NCBI GenBank assembly: GCA_003152955.1
Contig: PMBQ01000322.1
Span: 176-6,911 of the forward strand
Length of the DNA stretch: 6,736 bases
From: Candidatus Bathyarchaeota archaeon
GTDB lineage: Archaea; Thermoproteota; Bathyarchaeia; 40CM-2-53-6; FEN-987
Direction of reading: 5' to 3'
The notes beneath the pieces were generated by a model. The model saw nothing but the letters and a program-made list of their open reading frames with translations, did no database searches and was not told where the DNA came from. Position numbers and translations under genes: made by a program. Shown in pieces: positions 1 to 6,516 of the stretch (position 1 is its first letter; each line of letters starts with the position of its first letter).

Positions 1-215
1 ACATATCTTGGCCGTATGGACGAATAACCGATGCAGATAAAGCATCGTTAGAATTCATGACAAATGCCGGTTACCATGCCTGTTTTGGTGCTTTTAGAGG
101 CTCAGTTATTCCAAGAGCGACTGACATATTCAGCATTCCCCGGCATCACATTGAGGTTCACTGGCCTATTTCGCACGTCAAATACTTCGCAAGAGGGAAT
201 ATGGAGGTATCGTGA
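1..215 (+). CDS. Polysaccharide deacetylase (NodB/CE4-like), C-terminal part only
   Basis: The gene runs in from the left edge; the open frame begins at base 3 and gives the last 70 residues before a TGA at 213-215. The visible part has the pattern of the end of carbohydrate esterase family 4 proteins: an ISWPYGRIT segment (the usual F-x-Y/W-P-x-G strand), then AGYHACFGAFRGS, then DIFSIPRHHIEVHWP and a final KYFARG. Such enzymes remove N-acetyl groups from sugars of peptidoglycan, chitin-like or exopolysaccharide chains. The metal-binding Asp-His-His and catalytic residues would lie upstream, outside the window, so activity cannot be judged. Its stop codon overlaps the start of the formyltransferase by one base (TGATG), so the two are co-translated. 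A free amine made by deacetylation would be a plausible partner for a formylating enzyme, but that link is inference. Confidence 0.8.
   Translation, partial: ISWPYGRITDADKASLEFMTNAGYHACFGAFRGSVIPRATDIFSIPRHHIEVHWPISHVKYFARGNMEVS
203..208 (+). promoter_or_regulatory. Ribosome-binding site GGAGGT of the formyltransferase
   Basis: GGAGGT lies inside the last codons of the deacetylase, 6 bases before ATG 215 and only 3 bases before the competing GTG at 212. The spacing favours ATG 215 as the start, which also produces the TGATG stop/start overlap. Confidence 0.75.
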
Positions 216-1000
216 TGCGAATTATCATTCTAACATCAACCAGACGCGGAATTGCATCACGCGTCTTGCCTGAGCTATGTGCAAATCCGAATTTGACAGT
301 TGTTAGGGTTGTCTTAGCACACGGAGTTTCACCAAATAGAAAGAGAATGCTAAAACGCAAGATTCAGAAAACCATTCACATAGGATTATTGGGGGCTTTA
401 AACGGAATCAGACTAAGAGACTGGTATACCGACAAAGAGGCTGAAGATATTTGCATGTTATGCGATTCAATGAGTATTCCAATTTCAGAGACAGAAGTTA
501 TTAATTGCGAAGCAACAAGAGAACTATTCAAAGAAGCCTCTGCAGATCTAGGACTTTCTCTTGGCAATGGATATATTGCGAAAAGTGTATTTTCAATACC
601 TAAATATGGCATGCTGAACATGCATGGGGAAATCCTTCCCCGCTACCAAGGAGCACAGAGCATCATTTGGCCAATTTTCGATGGACTCAAGGAGACGGGA
701 TTTACCATACATCAGGTTGATAGCCATATAGATACAGGACAAATACTCTTTCAGGAGAAATACCCAATCGCTTTTTTCCCTACATTGCGAGAGACGGTTG
801 AGAAGAACGTTATGACAGCAAGAGGAAGAGTACCAGCAGCTTTTTCGTATGTGTGTGAACATTATGAACATCTCAAGGATAAAGCCGAAACTCAAAGAAC
901 GGGAAAGTCCTATACAACTCCAACATTTTGGCAATTCCTACGTATAGTGAAGAATCATAATATGATGTACCACGAAAGCCTAACAAAGCGCTGCACCTGA
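215..1000 (+). CDS. Formyltransferase family protein, probable sugar-amine N-formyltransferase
   Basis: This 261-residue protein has the formyltransferase N-terminal fold shared by methionyl-tRNA formyltransferase, GART and the nucleotide-sugar formyltransferases, which move a formyl group from N10-formyltetrahydrofolate to an amine. The catalytic triad is present: Asn135 and His137 in LNMHGEILPRYQG (135-147), and Asp173 in HIDTGQILFQ (171-180). A GNGYI segment near residue 118 precedes them. The protein ends soon after GKSYTTPTFW (about 230-239), so it lacks the OB-fold C-terminal domain that Fmt uses to hold tRNA; with the coupled deacetylase this favours a sugar amine over Met-tRNA as substrate. 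Start chosen at ATG 215 on ribosome-site spacing; GTG 212 would add one residue. The gene is clearly AT-richer than those to its right. The acceptor sugar cannot be read from the sequence. Confidence 0.85.
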   Translation: MRIIILTSTRRGIASRVLPELCANPNLTVVRVVLAHGVSPNRKRMLKRKIQKTIHIGLLGALNGIRLRDWYTDKEAEDICMLCDSMSIPISETEVINCEATRELFKEASADLGLSLGNGYIAKSVFSIPKYGMLNMHGEILPRYQGAQSIIWPIFDGLKETGFTIHQVDSHIDTGQILFQEKYPIAFFPTLRETVEKNVMTARGRVPAAFSYVCEHYEHLKDKAETQRTGKSYTTPTFWQFLRIVKNHNMMYHESLTKRCT

Positions 1001-1203
1001 CCACCATTCCGTTGCGCTCCATCGCGTCAAGTGAGCTTTATGGTTCCAGAAGACTGCTGTCCTTCTCTATCCATCGCTGGTGTGTGTCCTCAGGTGAATG
1101 TCGGGAATCCCTTGACAAACGAGTTCTCGAGTCGGCTGTCCGAGAGTATATCCCGCCGTTTTTCGTCAAGTTTTCCCCTCCCCGAACGGGAAGACAAATG
1201 TCA
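1001..1203. other. Gene-free convergent junction
   Basis: About 200 bases between the 3' ends of two converging genes. No reading frame here looks like a protein, and no tRNA or repeat is evident. Base composition changes across it, from AT-rich on the left to roughly balanced or GC-rich on the right. It contains short inverted repeats (TCTCG...CGAGA at about 1125-1145, and the hairpin at 1177-1194) but no hairpin directly followed by a T-run on either strand. Confidence 0.6.
1177..1194 (-). terminator. Short GC hairpin just past the end of the secreted-protein gene (weak terminator candidate)
   Basis: On the - strand, the transcript can fold a 7-bp stem (two of the pairs G-U) around a GTTC loop, beginning 9 bases after the TAG stop at 1204. 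It is followed by GGGGAAAACTT rather than a U-tract, so it does not meet the usual definition of an intrinsic terminator. It may instead protect the 3' end, or be chance. Confidence 0.2.
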
Positions 1204-3558
1204 CTATCGGACTACGAGCAACTTGCGCGTCTGCACGAACTCGCTCGTTTGCAGACGGTAGAAGTAGACGCCGGAGGCCAACGATCTCCCGTCAAATTTC
1301 ACTTTGTGGTAGCCTGCGTCAATGTCACCGTTTACTAACTGGGCGACTTGCTGGCCGAGGGTATTGAAAACGGTCACTGTGACGTGGGCGCGGTGTGGCA
1401 ACCCGTATTGAATGGTTGTGACCGGGTTAAAGGGGTTAGGGTAGTTTTGCGCGAGACTTGGCACGGAAGGTAGCGGAGATCGTGGTTCGTTTCCGGCTTG
1501 GGGATCGCTGACCACGATTTCAAATCTCTGAAAGTCTGCATTGTTATTCTGATCGAACGCGTGGACTTGTGCGGAAAACCGCCCCACCTGCCAAATCGGT
1601 TGGCTTCGAATCACTCCGCTCCAATCCACAGAAAGCCATATGGGGGCGTTGCTGAGATCAAACTGAATGGAACCGGATCCAAACCTCGCCACATCCAGCT
1701 TGTAGTAGAAGCACTCACCAACGTTCACCGTGGTCCTAGGTGGATCGGACACGATTTTCAACGGACAGTTGTATACTTTCCAGCTGATGGTAGCGGTATC
1801 ATGCAAATTGTACGCATGCGCGACAATGATCGTCGTGTCACCAGAATTCGTTCGGTTTGCACCGGCTTCCATGGTGTCATTCGGCACGGCTTGATACGTG
1901 AAGCTAGGATCCCCAGAAACCGACCTGCCATTGACTTTCCACAAGAATCCAATTGCTTCATTCATTGGGTCTTCCGCTTGAATCCCAAATCGAATTGAAG
2001 TACCCAGCGGAATTGCGATCGTCCTCCGATTCAACTGCACCAATTCGTGGTGGATTGAATCAGAAAAAACCCGAAAGGGATACCAAGAATCAATGACTGG
2101 CGGGAACTGCTTCGACAAGAACCTCGTCAGCACGTTCGAAGTGATTCTCCCAGCGGCACTATCCGATGCCAGAGCTCTTGCCCAGTTTATGGTCGCGGCA
2201 TTGAACACGGCACCATGTTGAGACGTAAAGTAGATTCCCATTGTCCCATGACCACGAGAAGAAGCAGGCCCTGCTGGAGATAAAGCCAAAATCCTGTAAT
2301 TGTTTGGCGTTCCACCAATCCCGGTAACTACCGGAATACCATTGACCCAACTCATATCTGCACCATCGACCTCGGGGCCGACAATACCAGCGTCCCAGCC
2401 AAACCTATCACCCTCTCCGAGACCAGTGCCTTCATAGACCCAGTGATGGGAGTTGAACGCTGCATAGTCTCCGTATCCATCTTGCCTCAATCTCTCACCG
2501 TGGTTATTCACAAAACCTCCGTACAACATGCTCACGCCAGTCATAATAGTCTCCGGGTAGTTCACTGGAGGCGCGCACCAATAGTACGTTACGAGAGAAT
2601 CGGCGATGCCATTCAACGGATCCAGGTTCGCATCCTTATAGCACACTATTGTCCTCTCAAAATCCTCATAGCGAACCTGCCACCAACAAGTGTTCCCGGA
2701 AAGAACCATGACTCTCCCCCCGTCATTCACAAACCTCTCAATCCCCAGTCTTTCTCGTCTCGAGAGGTATTCGTCATGCCCGACCAGGACAAGGACCCCG
2801 TAGTTAGACAATACGCCTGGGTTTCGAAATAGGTCCACATTTGAAGTGACCTCGTATGCGAGATTCTCGTGTTCCAGCCAATTGAAAAGATAGGACTCGA
2901 ATTGTGGGAATTGGCCGGCCCCTTGTTGGATAGCATATGGTCTATTGAAAGATACTCTGTATGCACGCGGTTCGGTATAGAGGCTGCGGCCCCCGTAGTC
3001 GTTGAAAGCCTGCCACGTATTCATGCTGAGGCACACCACCAATCGAGAATGAGACCCTGGGAACTTCGAACGGACGAGGAAAACAATCGATGTGTTCCCT
3101 GAGGAGGTTGGGAATTCTGCAGTATATACACCAGGCTTCCAATCGTCTTTGACTTTCAGGGCAAGCAAAATTGGCCAGTTGCATCCGTGCTCCGATGCGC
3201 TGTCCGGTACCTGCCTAATTCCTCCCAAGATCCCAAGGTATGTCGCCACGGGATTTCTGACCTCGCCATACCTGTATATGGCCACACCGAATGGACTTAT
3301 TGATGTCGAAATGAAGAGATTTATGGTGTCGCCTTGGCTGACGGACGCATCGCCCGCATAGCCACCTTCTTGCGCGAATCCTGTAACAGGACGTACAATT
3401 GCACCCACCATCGCGCATGCAAAGGCGAGAATGATCATCCCTCTGTCTTCTTTCAAGATAGAAAACCCTGCCCTTTCCTCAAATACCGCATTGTTGTGAC
3501 CGACCTCGAACTCCACCGGCCGGTCTGGTTCGGCGGCAAGGATCGCTCCGTAGGGCAT
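1204..3558 (-). CDS. Secreted N,N-dimethylformamidase beta-subunit-like protein with type IX sorting domain
   Basis: The 784-residue frame contains, in order: a 40-residue charged leader; a hydrophobic export signal at about 41-62 ending in GFAQ; a region from about 66 to 480 resembling the large (beta) subunit family of N,N-dimethylformamidase, with GYAGDASVSQGD (66-77), NTWQAFNDYGGRSLY (180-194), FNRPY (204-208), GHDEYLSRRER (260-270) and GGRVMVLSGNTCWWQVR (280-296); two Ig/PKD-like beta domains (about 487-597 and 598-686); a Pro/Ser linker; and a type IX secretion sorting domain from 704 (YPNPFNPVTTIQYGLP, GVYFYRL, KLLVVR). The known formamidase uses a mononuclear iron held by two Tyr and one Glu; I cannot assign those ligands here. 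The product should cross the outer membrane and be released or surface-anchored; the substrate is unknown. ATG 3558 has the best ribosome site (GGAGAG, 4 bases upstream), but TTG 3456 or ATG 3438 would put the signal peptide at the true N-terminus, so the start is unsettled. Confidence 0.85.
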   Translation of the reverse strand: MPYGAILAAEPDRPVEFEVGHNNAVFEERAGFSILKEDRGMIILAFACAMVGAIVRPVTGFAQEGGYAGDASVSQGDTINLFISTSISPFGVAIYRYGEVRNPVATYLGILGGIRQVPDSASEHGCNWPILLALKVKDDWKPGVYTAEFPTSSGNTSIVFLVRSKFPGSHSRLVVCLSMNTWQAFNDYGGRSLYTEPRAYRVSFNRPYAIQQGAGQFPQFESYLFNWLEHENLAYEVTSNVDLFRNPGVLSNYGVLVLVGHDEYLSRRERLGIERFVNDGGRVMVLSGNTCWWQVRYEDFERTIVCYKDANLDPLNGIADSLVTYYWCAPPVNYPETIMTGVSMLYGGFVNNHGERLRQDGYGDYAAFNSHHWVYEGTGLGEGDRFGWDAGIVGPEVDGADMSWVNGIPVVTGIGGTPNNYRILALSPAGPASSRGHGTMGIYFTSQHGAVFNAATINWARALASDSAAGRITSNVLTRFLSKQFPPVIDSWYPFRVFSDSIHHELVQLNRRTIAIPLGTSIRFGIQAEDPMNEAIGFLWKVNGRSVSGDPSFTYQAVPNDTMEAGANRTNSGDTTIIVAHAYNLHDTATISWKVYNCPLKIVSDPPRTTVNVGECFYYKLDVARFGSGSIQFDLSNAPIWLSVDWSGVIRSQPIWQVGRFSAQVHAFDQNNNADFQRFEIVVSDPQAGNEPRSPLPSVPSLAQNYPNPFNPVTTIQYGLPHRAHVTVTVFNTLGQQVAQLVNGDIDAGYHKVKFDGRSLASGVYFYRLQTSEFVQTRKLLVVR

Positions 3559-3562
3559 GTAT

Positions 3563-3568
3563 CTCTCC
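3563..3568 (-). promoter_or_regulatory. Ribosome-binding site GGAGAG for ATG 3558
   Basis: On the - strand GGAGAG sits 4 bases before ATG 3558. It is the strongest ribosome site near this gene's possible starts; ATG 3438 has only AGAGGG almost touching the start codon, and TTG 3456 has AGGG 9 bases upstream. It therefore supports the long form even though the export signal begins 40 codons later. Confidence 0.5.
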
Positions 3569-3627
3569 GCGCCGCCGGGAACTCTTTCGCCTCATCATCA
3601 TCCTTCTCTTCACAACGCGCTTGCGTC

Positions 3628-3649
3628 GCGGGGAACTCCTCTACCCCGC
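3628..3649 (-). other. Perfect 6-bp GC inverted repeat between aminotransferase and secreted-protein genes
   Basis: On the - strand GCGGGG and CCCCGC flank a 10-base loop, 11 bases after the aminotransferase stop codon; a G-U and an A-U pair can extend the stem to 8. It lies in the 101-base gap (3559-3659) and is not followed by a U-tract. It could attenuate or separate transcription of the downstream secreted-protein gene, or be chance. No promoter is evident in the gap. Confidence 0.3.
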
Positions 3650-3659
3650 AACTAGGAAA

Positions 3660-4832
3660 TCAAATGGCCCCACGGTTTTCTATAGTGGGGAATATACATG
3701 GTCTCCGACTTTCAATACACTGTTCAATCGCCGCGGTCACTCTCTGCAAATCCTGTTGGGTCATTCCTGAGCCAGACGGGAGGCAGAGCCCTCTTTCAAA
3801 CAAAAACTCGGCGACTTTCCCACCCCTGGTGCGGCAGTCCCGGAAGATTGGCTGCATATGCATAGGCTTCCATACTGGCCGGGCTTCAATGTCGAGTCGA
3901 TCCAGATGCAGACGGAGCCCCTCTCTGTCGAAACCCAGAAGGTCAGGGTCCACCAGAATGCATGTCAACCACCGATTTGATCTCCCATATGGGGCTTCTG
4001 GCATGAACTCTATGCCAGGAACATTAGCCAAGGCTTGCTGATAGTATGCATTGATTTCGCGACGTCGACTCACCTTTTCATCGAGTCGTTCTAATTGTGC
4101 ACGGCCGACAGCAGCAAGCAGGTTACTCAAGCGGTAATTATAGCCGATATGCGAGTGCTGGTAATGTGGCGCTTTATCACGAGCCTGAGTGGCGAGAAAG
4201 CGCGCCCGATCAACGTAAGCCTTGGTATTCGAGACTAGCATCCCCCCTCCGCTCGTGGTGATGATCTTATTCCCGTTGAATGAGTACACCGCGGCCACCC
4301 CAAACGTGCCAGCGTGATGTCCGTTGCACGTGGCACCAAGAGCTTCGGCTGCGTCCTCAATTACTGGAACCTCATAGCGTCGACAGATCTCGCTAATCTC
4401 ACCATAGTCAGCGCTCTGTCCATAAAGGTCCACAACAATAGCCGCTTTAGGAGATCTTCCAGTTCGTGCACATTCAGCGAGTTCCTCTTTCAGCAACGCA
4501 GGATCCATATTCCAGGTTTCACGATCGCTGTCGATGAATACCGGGGTCGCACCGCAGTAGGTAATTGCATTAGCAGTAGCAGCAAATGTAAGACTCGAGC
4601 AAAATACATCGTCGGCTCTACCAACCCCCAGGTTCAAGAGGGCAAGATGTAGAGCGGCCGTTCCGCTCGATAGGGCTACTGCATACCTGGCGCCTATGCG
4701 GTCACACATCTCCTTCTCAAAGGCATCAACATGAGGTCCCAACGTTGTAATCCAGTTTGACTCAAAAGCCTCAACAAGAAGTTCTTTCTCTCGACCATCA
4801 AGATGGGGAGACGATAGAAATATTCGTTTCAT
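3660..4832 (-). CDS. DegT/DnrJ/EryC1/StrS aminotransferase, PglE/EpsN-like (nucleotide-sugar 4-aminotransferase)
   Basis: This 390-residue PLP enzyme of fold type I transfers an amino group, usually from glutamate, to a keto sugar nucleotide. It closely follows the pattern of PglE and EpsN, which make UDP-4-amino-4,6-dideoxy-GlcNAc on the route to bacillosamine: LSSPHLDGREKELLVEAFES at the N-terminus, NWITTLGPHVDAFEKE (26-41), SSGTAALHLAL (55-65), IEDAAEALG (158-166, with Asp160 expected to hold the PLP ring nitrogen), SFNGNKIITTSGGGM (184-198, Lys189 as the Schiff-base lysine), NYRLSNLLAAVGRAQLE (232-248), ARPVWKPMHMQPIF (317-330) and GLCLPSGSGM (348-357). ATG 4832 follows the HAD stop codon by 3 bases, with AAGGTG 7 bases upstream. 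The last 15 or so residues (RRPCIFPTIENRGAI) seem to extend past the usual end of the family. The expected partners, a 4,6-dehydratase and an acetyltransferase, are not in this window. The exact sugar is unproven. Confidence 0.92.
   Translation of the reverse strand: MKRIFLSSPHLDGREKELLVEAFESNWITTLGPHVDAFEKEMCDRIGARYAVALSSGTAALHLALLNLGVGRADDVFCSSLTFAATANAITYCGATPVFIDSDRETWNMDPALLKEELAECARTGRSPKAAIVVDLYGQSADYGEISEICRRYEVPVIEDAAEALGATCNGHHAGTFGVAAVYSFNGNKIITTSGGGMLVSNTKAYVDRARFLATQARDKAPHYQHSHIGYNYRLSNLLAAVGRAQLERLDEKVSRRREINAYYQQALANVPGIEFMPEAPYGRSNRWLTCILVDPDLLGFDREGLRLHLDRLDIEARPVWKPMHMQPIFRDCRTRGGKVAEFLFERGLCLPSGSGMTQQDLQRVTAAIEQCIESRRPCIFPTIENRGAI
3668..3690 (-). terminator. Hairpin overlapping the 3' end of the aminotransferase gene (weak terminator candidate)
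   Basis: On the - strand CCCCAC and GTGGGG form a perfect 6-bp stem around an 11-base loop, ending 6 bases before the aminotransferase stop codon. The sequence that follows, CCATTTGATTTCC, is only mildly T-rich, so termination is uncertain. The stem falls within the unusual C-terminal tail of the protein. Confidence 0.25.
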
Positions 4833-4835
4833 GTG

Positions 4836-5534
4836 TTAACACCTTTGCGAGTTCAGCAAGAGGGACTCAACATCTTCCAGAGATGTCACATCAATATCAG
4901 CAGCATGCCCTGGATCTGGCGGTTCGACGTTCGAATAAATCCCATGAGGATGGACTACGCGAACCGTTTTCATCCCTAGCTTTCGTGCAGAGACGAAGTC
5001 CTTTAAAGGGTTGTCGCCGATATAGACAGTTTTCCGTGGGTCAGCATTGAGACGCTTCAATACTTCACGATACGGGATTTCTGAAGGTTTCCACGACTCT
5101 CTTCCTAACTCATCCGAAAGTAGAATCACATCAAAGAGGCGCTGAATGCCAAGGGACTCAATTTTCCGTCGCTGGGTCTCCAGATGCCCGTCACTAAGTA
5201 GGCCAAGCCGAAATCGAGCACGACACCTCAGGAGCATCGATTCTGCCGATGGAAAACAGTGAATGCTAGGCGTATGATCCCTATAAGCGCGTAACATACC
5301 CGAAAAATGAGCGGTAGATTCAAGTCTATTCAGCGAAAGCCAATAGTCAAAAGTATCATGCTTGTGACCAGAATCATAGAGCCGCTTCAATTCTTCGGCA
5401 GTTTCGTCCAAAGGTACCCCAACCTTTTCTTGGAGCCAAGCCCCAACAGCTTTGAAGCCGCTATAGACATACTCTTCCTCAGGGTACAATGTATCATCGA
5501 GGTCAAATACCACGACTTCTAATGTCGGCAACAT
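4836..5534 (-). CDS. HAD-superfamily hydrolase (probable small-molecule phosphatase)
   Basis: A 232-residue haloacid-dehalogenase-type hydrolase with all four motifs: DLDDTLY (11-17; Asp11 is the expected nucleophile and Asp13 the acid/base), LLSDG (112-116, Ser114), Lys149 in SWKPS, and YIGDNPLKDF (171-180, Asp174 and Asp179 for magnesium). A mostly helical cap fills residues 18-100, as in subfamily I enzymes that act on small phosphorylated metabolites. No signal peptide is seen, so it should be cytoplasmic. ATG 5534 is chosen over the upstream ATG 5564 because GAGGAG lies 4 bases before it, while nothing like a ribosome site precedes 5564, and because the product then starts just before the first motif. 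It overlaps the end of the ATP-grasp gene by 32 bases and stops 3 bases before the aminotransferase. Its place in the operon suggests it acts on a phosphorylated intermediate of the same sugar pathway; the substrate is unknown. Confidence 0.88.
   Translation of the reverse strand: MLPTLEVVVFDLDDTLYPEEEYVYSGFKAVGAWLQEKVGVPLDETAEELKRLYDSGHKHDTFDYWLSLNRLESTAHFSGMLRAYRDHTPSIHCFPSAESMLLRCRARFRLGLLSDGHLETQRRKIESLGIQRLFDVILLSDELGRESWKPSEIPYREVLKRLNADPRKTVYIGDNPLKDFVSARKLGMKTVRVVHPHGIYSNVEPPDPGHAADIDVTSLEDVESLLLNSQRC
4840..4845 (-). promoter_or_regulatory. Ribosome-binding site AAGGTG of the aminotransferase
   Basis: On the - strand AAGGTG lies within the last codons of the HAD gene, 7 bases before ATG 4832, with the HAD stop codon TAA in the spacer. 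This arrangement suits re-initiation by ribosomes finishing the HAD gene. Confidence 0.55.
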
Positions 5535-6516
5535 CGCTCTCCTCAAGGAAGTACGAATCATCATAGCGAGTCATGTATAATCCGGTTTTGTAGTCTCCAA
5601 TGCGAGGAAGGTCCACCTCAATCCCAGCCGCTCTCGCCAGCAAGAACATTGGCGAGTCGGCGCCAGCAGCAATTCCGAGCGGGACGCCTCCTCCAAGCCG
5701 TGCATTGATCTCAGTGAAGACCGGAAGATCATTGTTCATGATGCATTGCACTGTGATGGGTCCGTGTGCAGGTAGGGAGCGCGCGATCTGTATACAGGCC
5801 TCGATAATTCTCTTGTCGCACACCGTGACACCTTTCGAAACCTCCCCCCATCGGACTTCGATGCGCTTCCGTGATACAATCGACAAAATCTCCCCCTCAC
5901 AGGTACAGGCCACGTCGGTTGTGATCTCTGGCCCAGAAACGAATTCCTGCAAGATCGGATTAGGAACGTACTCGAGAAAGAACTCAAGTTCCTTTCGATT
6001 GTGGACTTTGAATGCGTTCTTGGCTGCACTTCCCCCACGCGGTTTGATGAAAGCCGGAAAACCCGGTTTCAGTGGGTCAATTTCGGAAGGCAACCATGTT
6101 CTCGGAGTTTCCAGTCTTAACTTCCGGAAGAATTTTGCCGTTTCCCACTTGTCATTGACAATCTTGACAGACTGAATCGGTACCACACACAGCTTTGCAC
6201 CACCCGACTCCAGAATGCTCATATTCGCCGCCAAAACAGGAATGTCAGGGTCGATCAAAGGGAACACTAAGTTGACTCTCTCCCTTTGAATTATTCTCAT
6301 CAGTGTTGAGATGTAAACTGGAGAAAGAACTCCGGGTACGACGTACATCTTGTCTACTAAGTTCAGCGCCGGTGCGAGGGGGTCTAGGTCAACTCCAATT
6401 ACCGCTCCCTCAAGATGGAGACGCTCGTAGGCTCTTTGAAATGCCCGCACCAACTCCACCCGTCTTCCAACACTCGTCAGAAGAATATTAATGTTTCTCC
6501 CTTGGCCCTGATCCAC
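5503..6516 (-). CDS. ATP-grasp enzyme (carbamoyl-phosphate-synthase/PylC-like), putative carboxylate-amine ligase
   Basis: A 337-residue ATP-grasp protein. An N-terminal Rossmann-like pre-ATP domain opens with NINILLTSVGRRVELVRAF (8-26), followed by a V-x-P-L-x-D segment (about 84-89) common in this family. The ATP-binding domain has FIKPRGGSAAKNA (156-168, Lys158 plus the glycine-rich loop), LQEFVSGPE (189-197), and FTEINARLGGG (267-277), whose Glu269 and Asn271 should bind magnesium. Family members activate a carboxylate as an acyl phosphate and join it to an amine or similar nucleophile. GTG 6516 is chosen as the start because GGAGGA lies 5 bases upstream and the protein then begins 7 residues before the first strand; the longer TTG 6570 form has no good ribosome site and would overlap the transferase by 83 bases. 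It overlaps the sugar transferase by 29 bases and the HAD gene by 32. An amino sugar from the nearby aminotransferase is an attractive acceptor, but this is inference. Confidence 0.85.
   Translation of the reverse strand: MDQGQGRNINILLTSVGRRVELVRAFQRAYERLHLEGAVIGVDLDPLAPALNLVDKMYVVPGVLSPVYISTLMRIIQRERVNLVFPLIDPDIPVLAANMSILESGGAKLCVVPIQSVKIVNDKWETAKFFRKLRLETPRTWLPSEIDPLKPGFPAFIKPRGGSAAKNAFKVHNRKELEFFLEYVPNPILQEFVSGPEITTDVACTCEGEILSIVSRKRIEVRWGEVSKGVTVCDKRIIEACIQIARSLPAHGPITVQCIMNNDLPVFTEINARLGGGVPLGIAAGADSPMFLLARAAGIEVDLPRIGDYKTGLYMTRYDDSYFLEESDVADIRSRGI
5539..5544 (-). promoter_or_regulatory. Ribosome-binding site GAGGAG of the HAD hydrolase
   Basis: On the - strand GAGGAG lies 4 bases before ATG 5534, inside the end of the ATP-grasp gene. 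It fixes the HAD start 10 codons inside the longest open frame. Confidence 0.75.

Noticed and set aside
1112..1117. TTGACA resembling a -35 promoter box
   Set aside because: No -10-like hexamer lies 16-19 bases downstream, no gene follows on that strand, and FCB promoters often use a different consensus.
1125..1163. Possible + strand terminator: TCTCG/CGAGA stem followed later by GTTTTT
   Set aside because: The stem is only 5 bp with an 11-base loop, and the T-run begins 13 bases after the stem, too far for an intrinsic terminator.
1012..1338. 108-residue + strand open frame crossing the convergent junction
   Set aside because: It runs into the antisense of the type IX sorting domain and has no domain or ribosome site; judged chance.
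1498..1998. 166-residue + strand open frame
   Set aside because: Antisense to the Ig-like domains of the secreted protein; the translation shows no recognisable motif.
3334..4041. 235-residue + strand open frame
   Set aside because: It spans the antisense of the secreted-protein start and aminotransferase end, its translation is rich in Ser, Arg and Cys with no recognisable domain, and the opposite strand has clear protein families.
5600..6175. 191-residue + strand open frame
   Set aside because: It is entirely antisense to the ATP-grasp domain, whose catalytic motifs are intact; no family features and no ribosome site were noticed.
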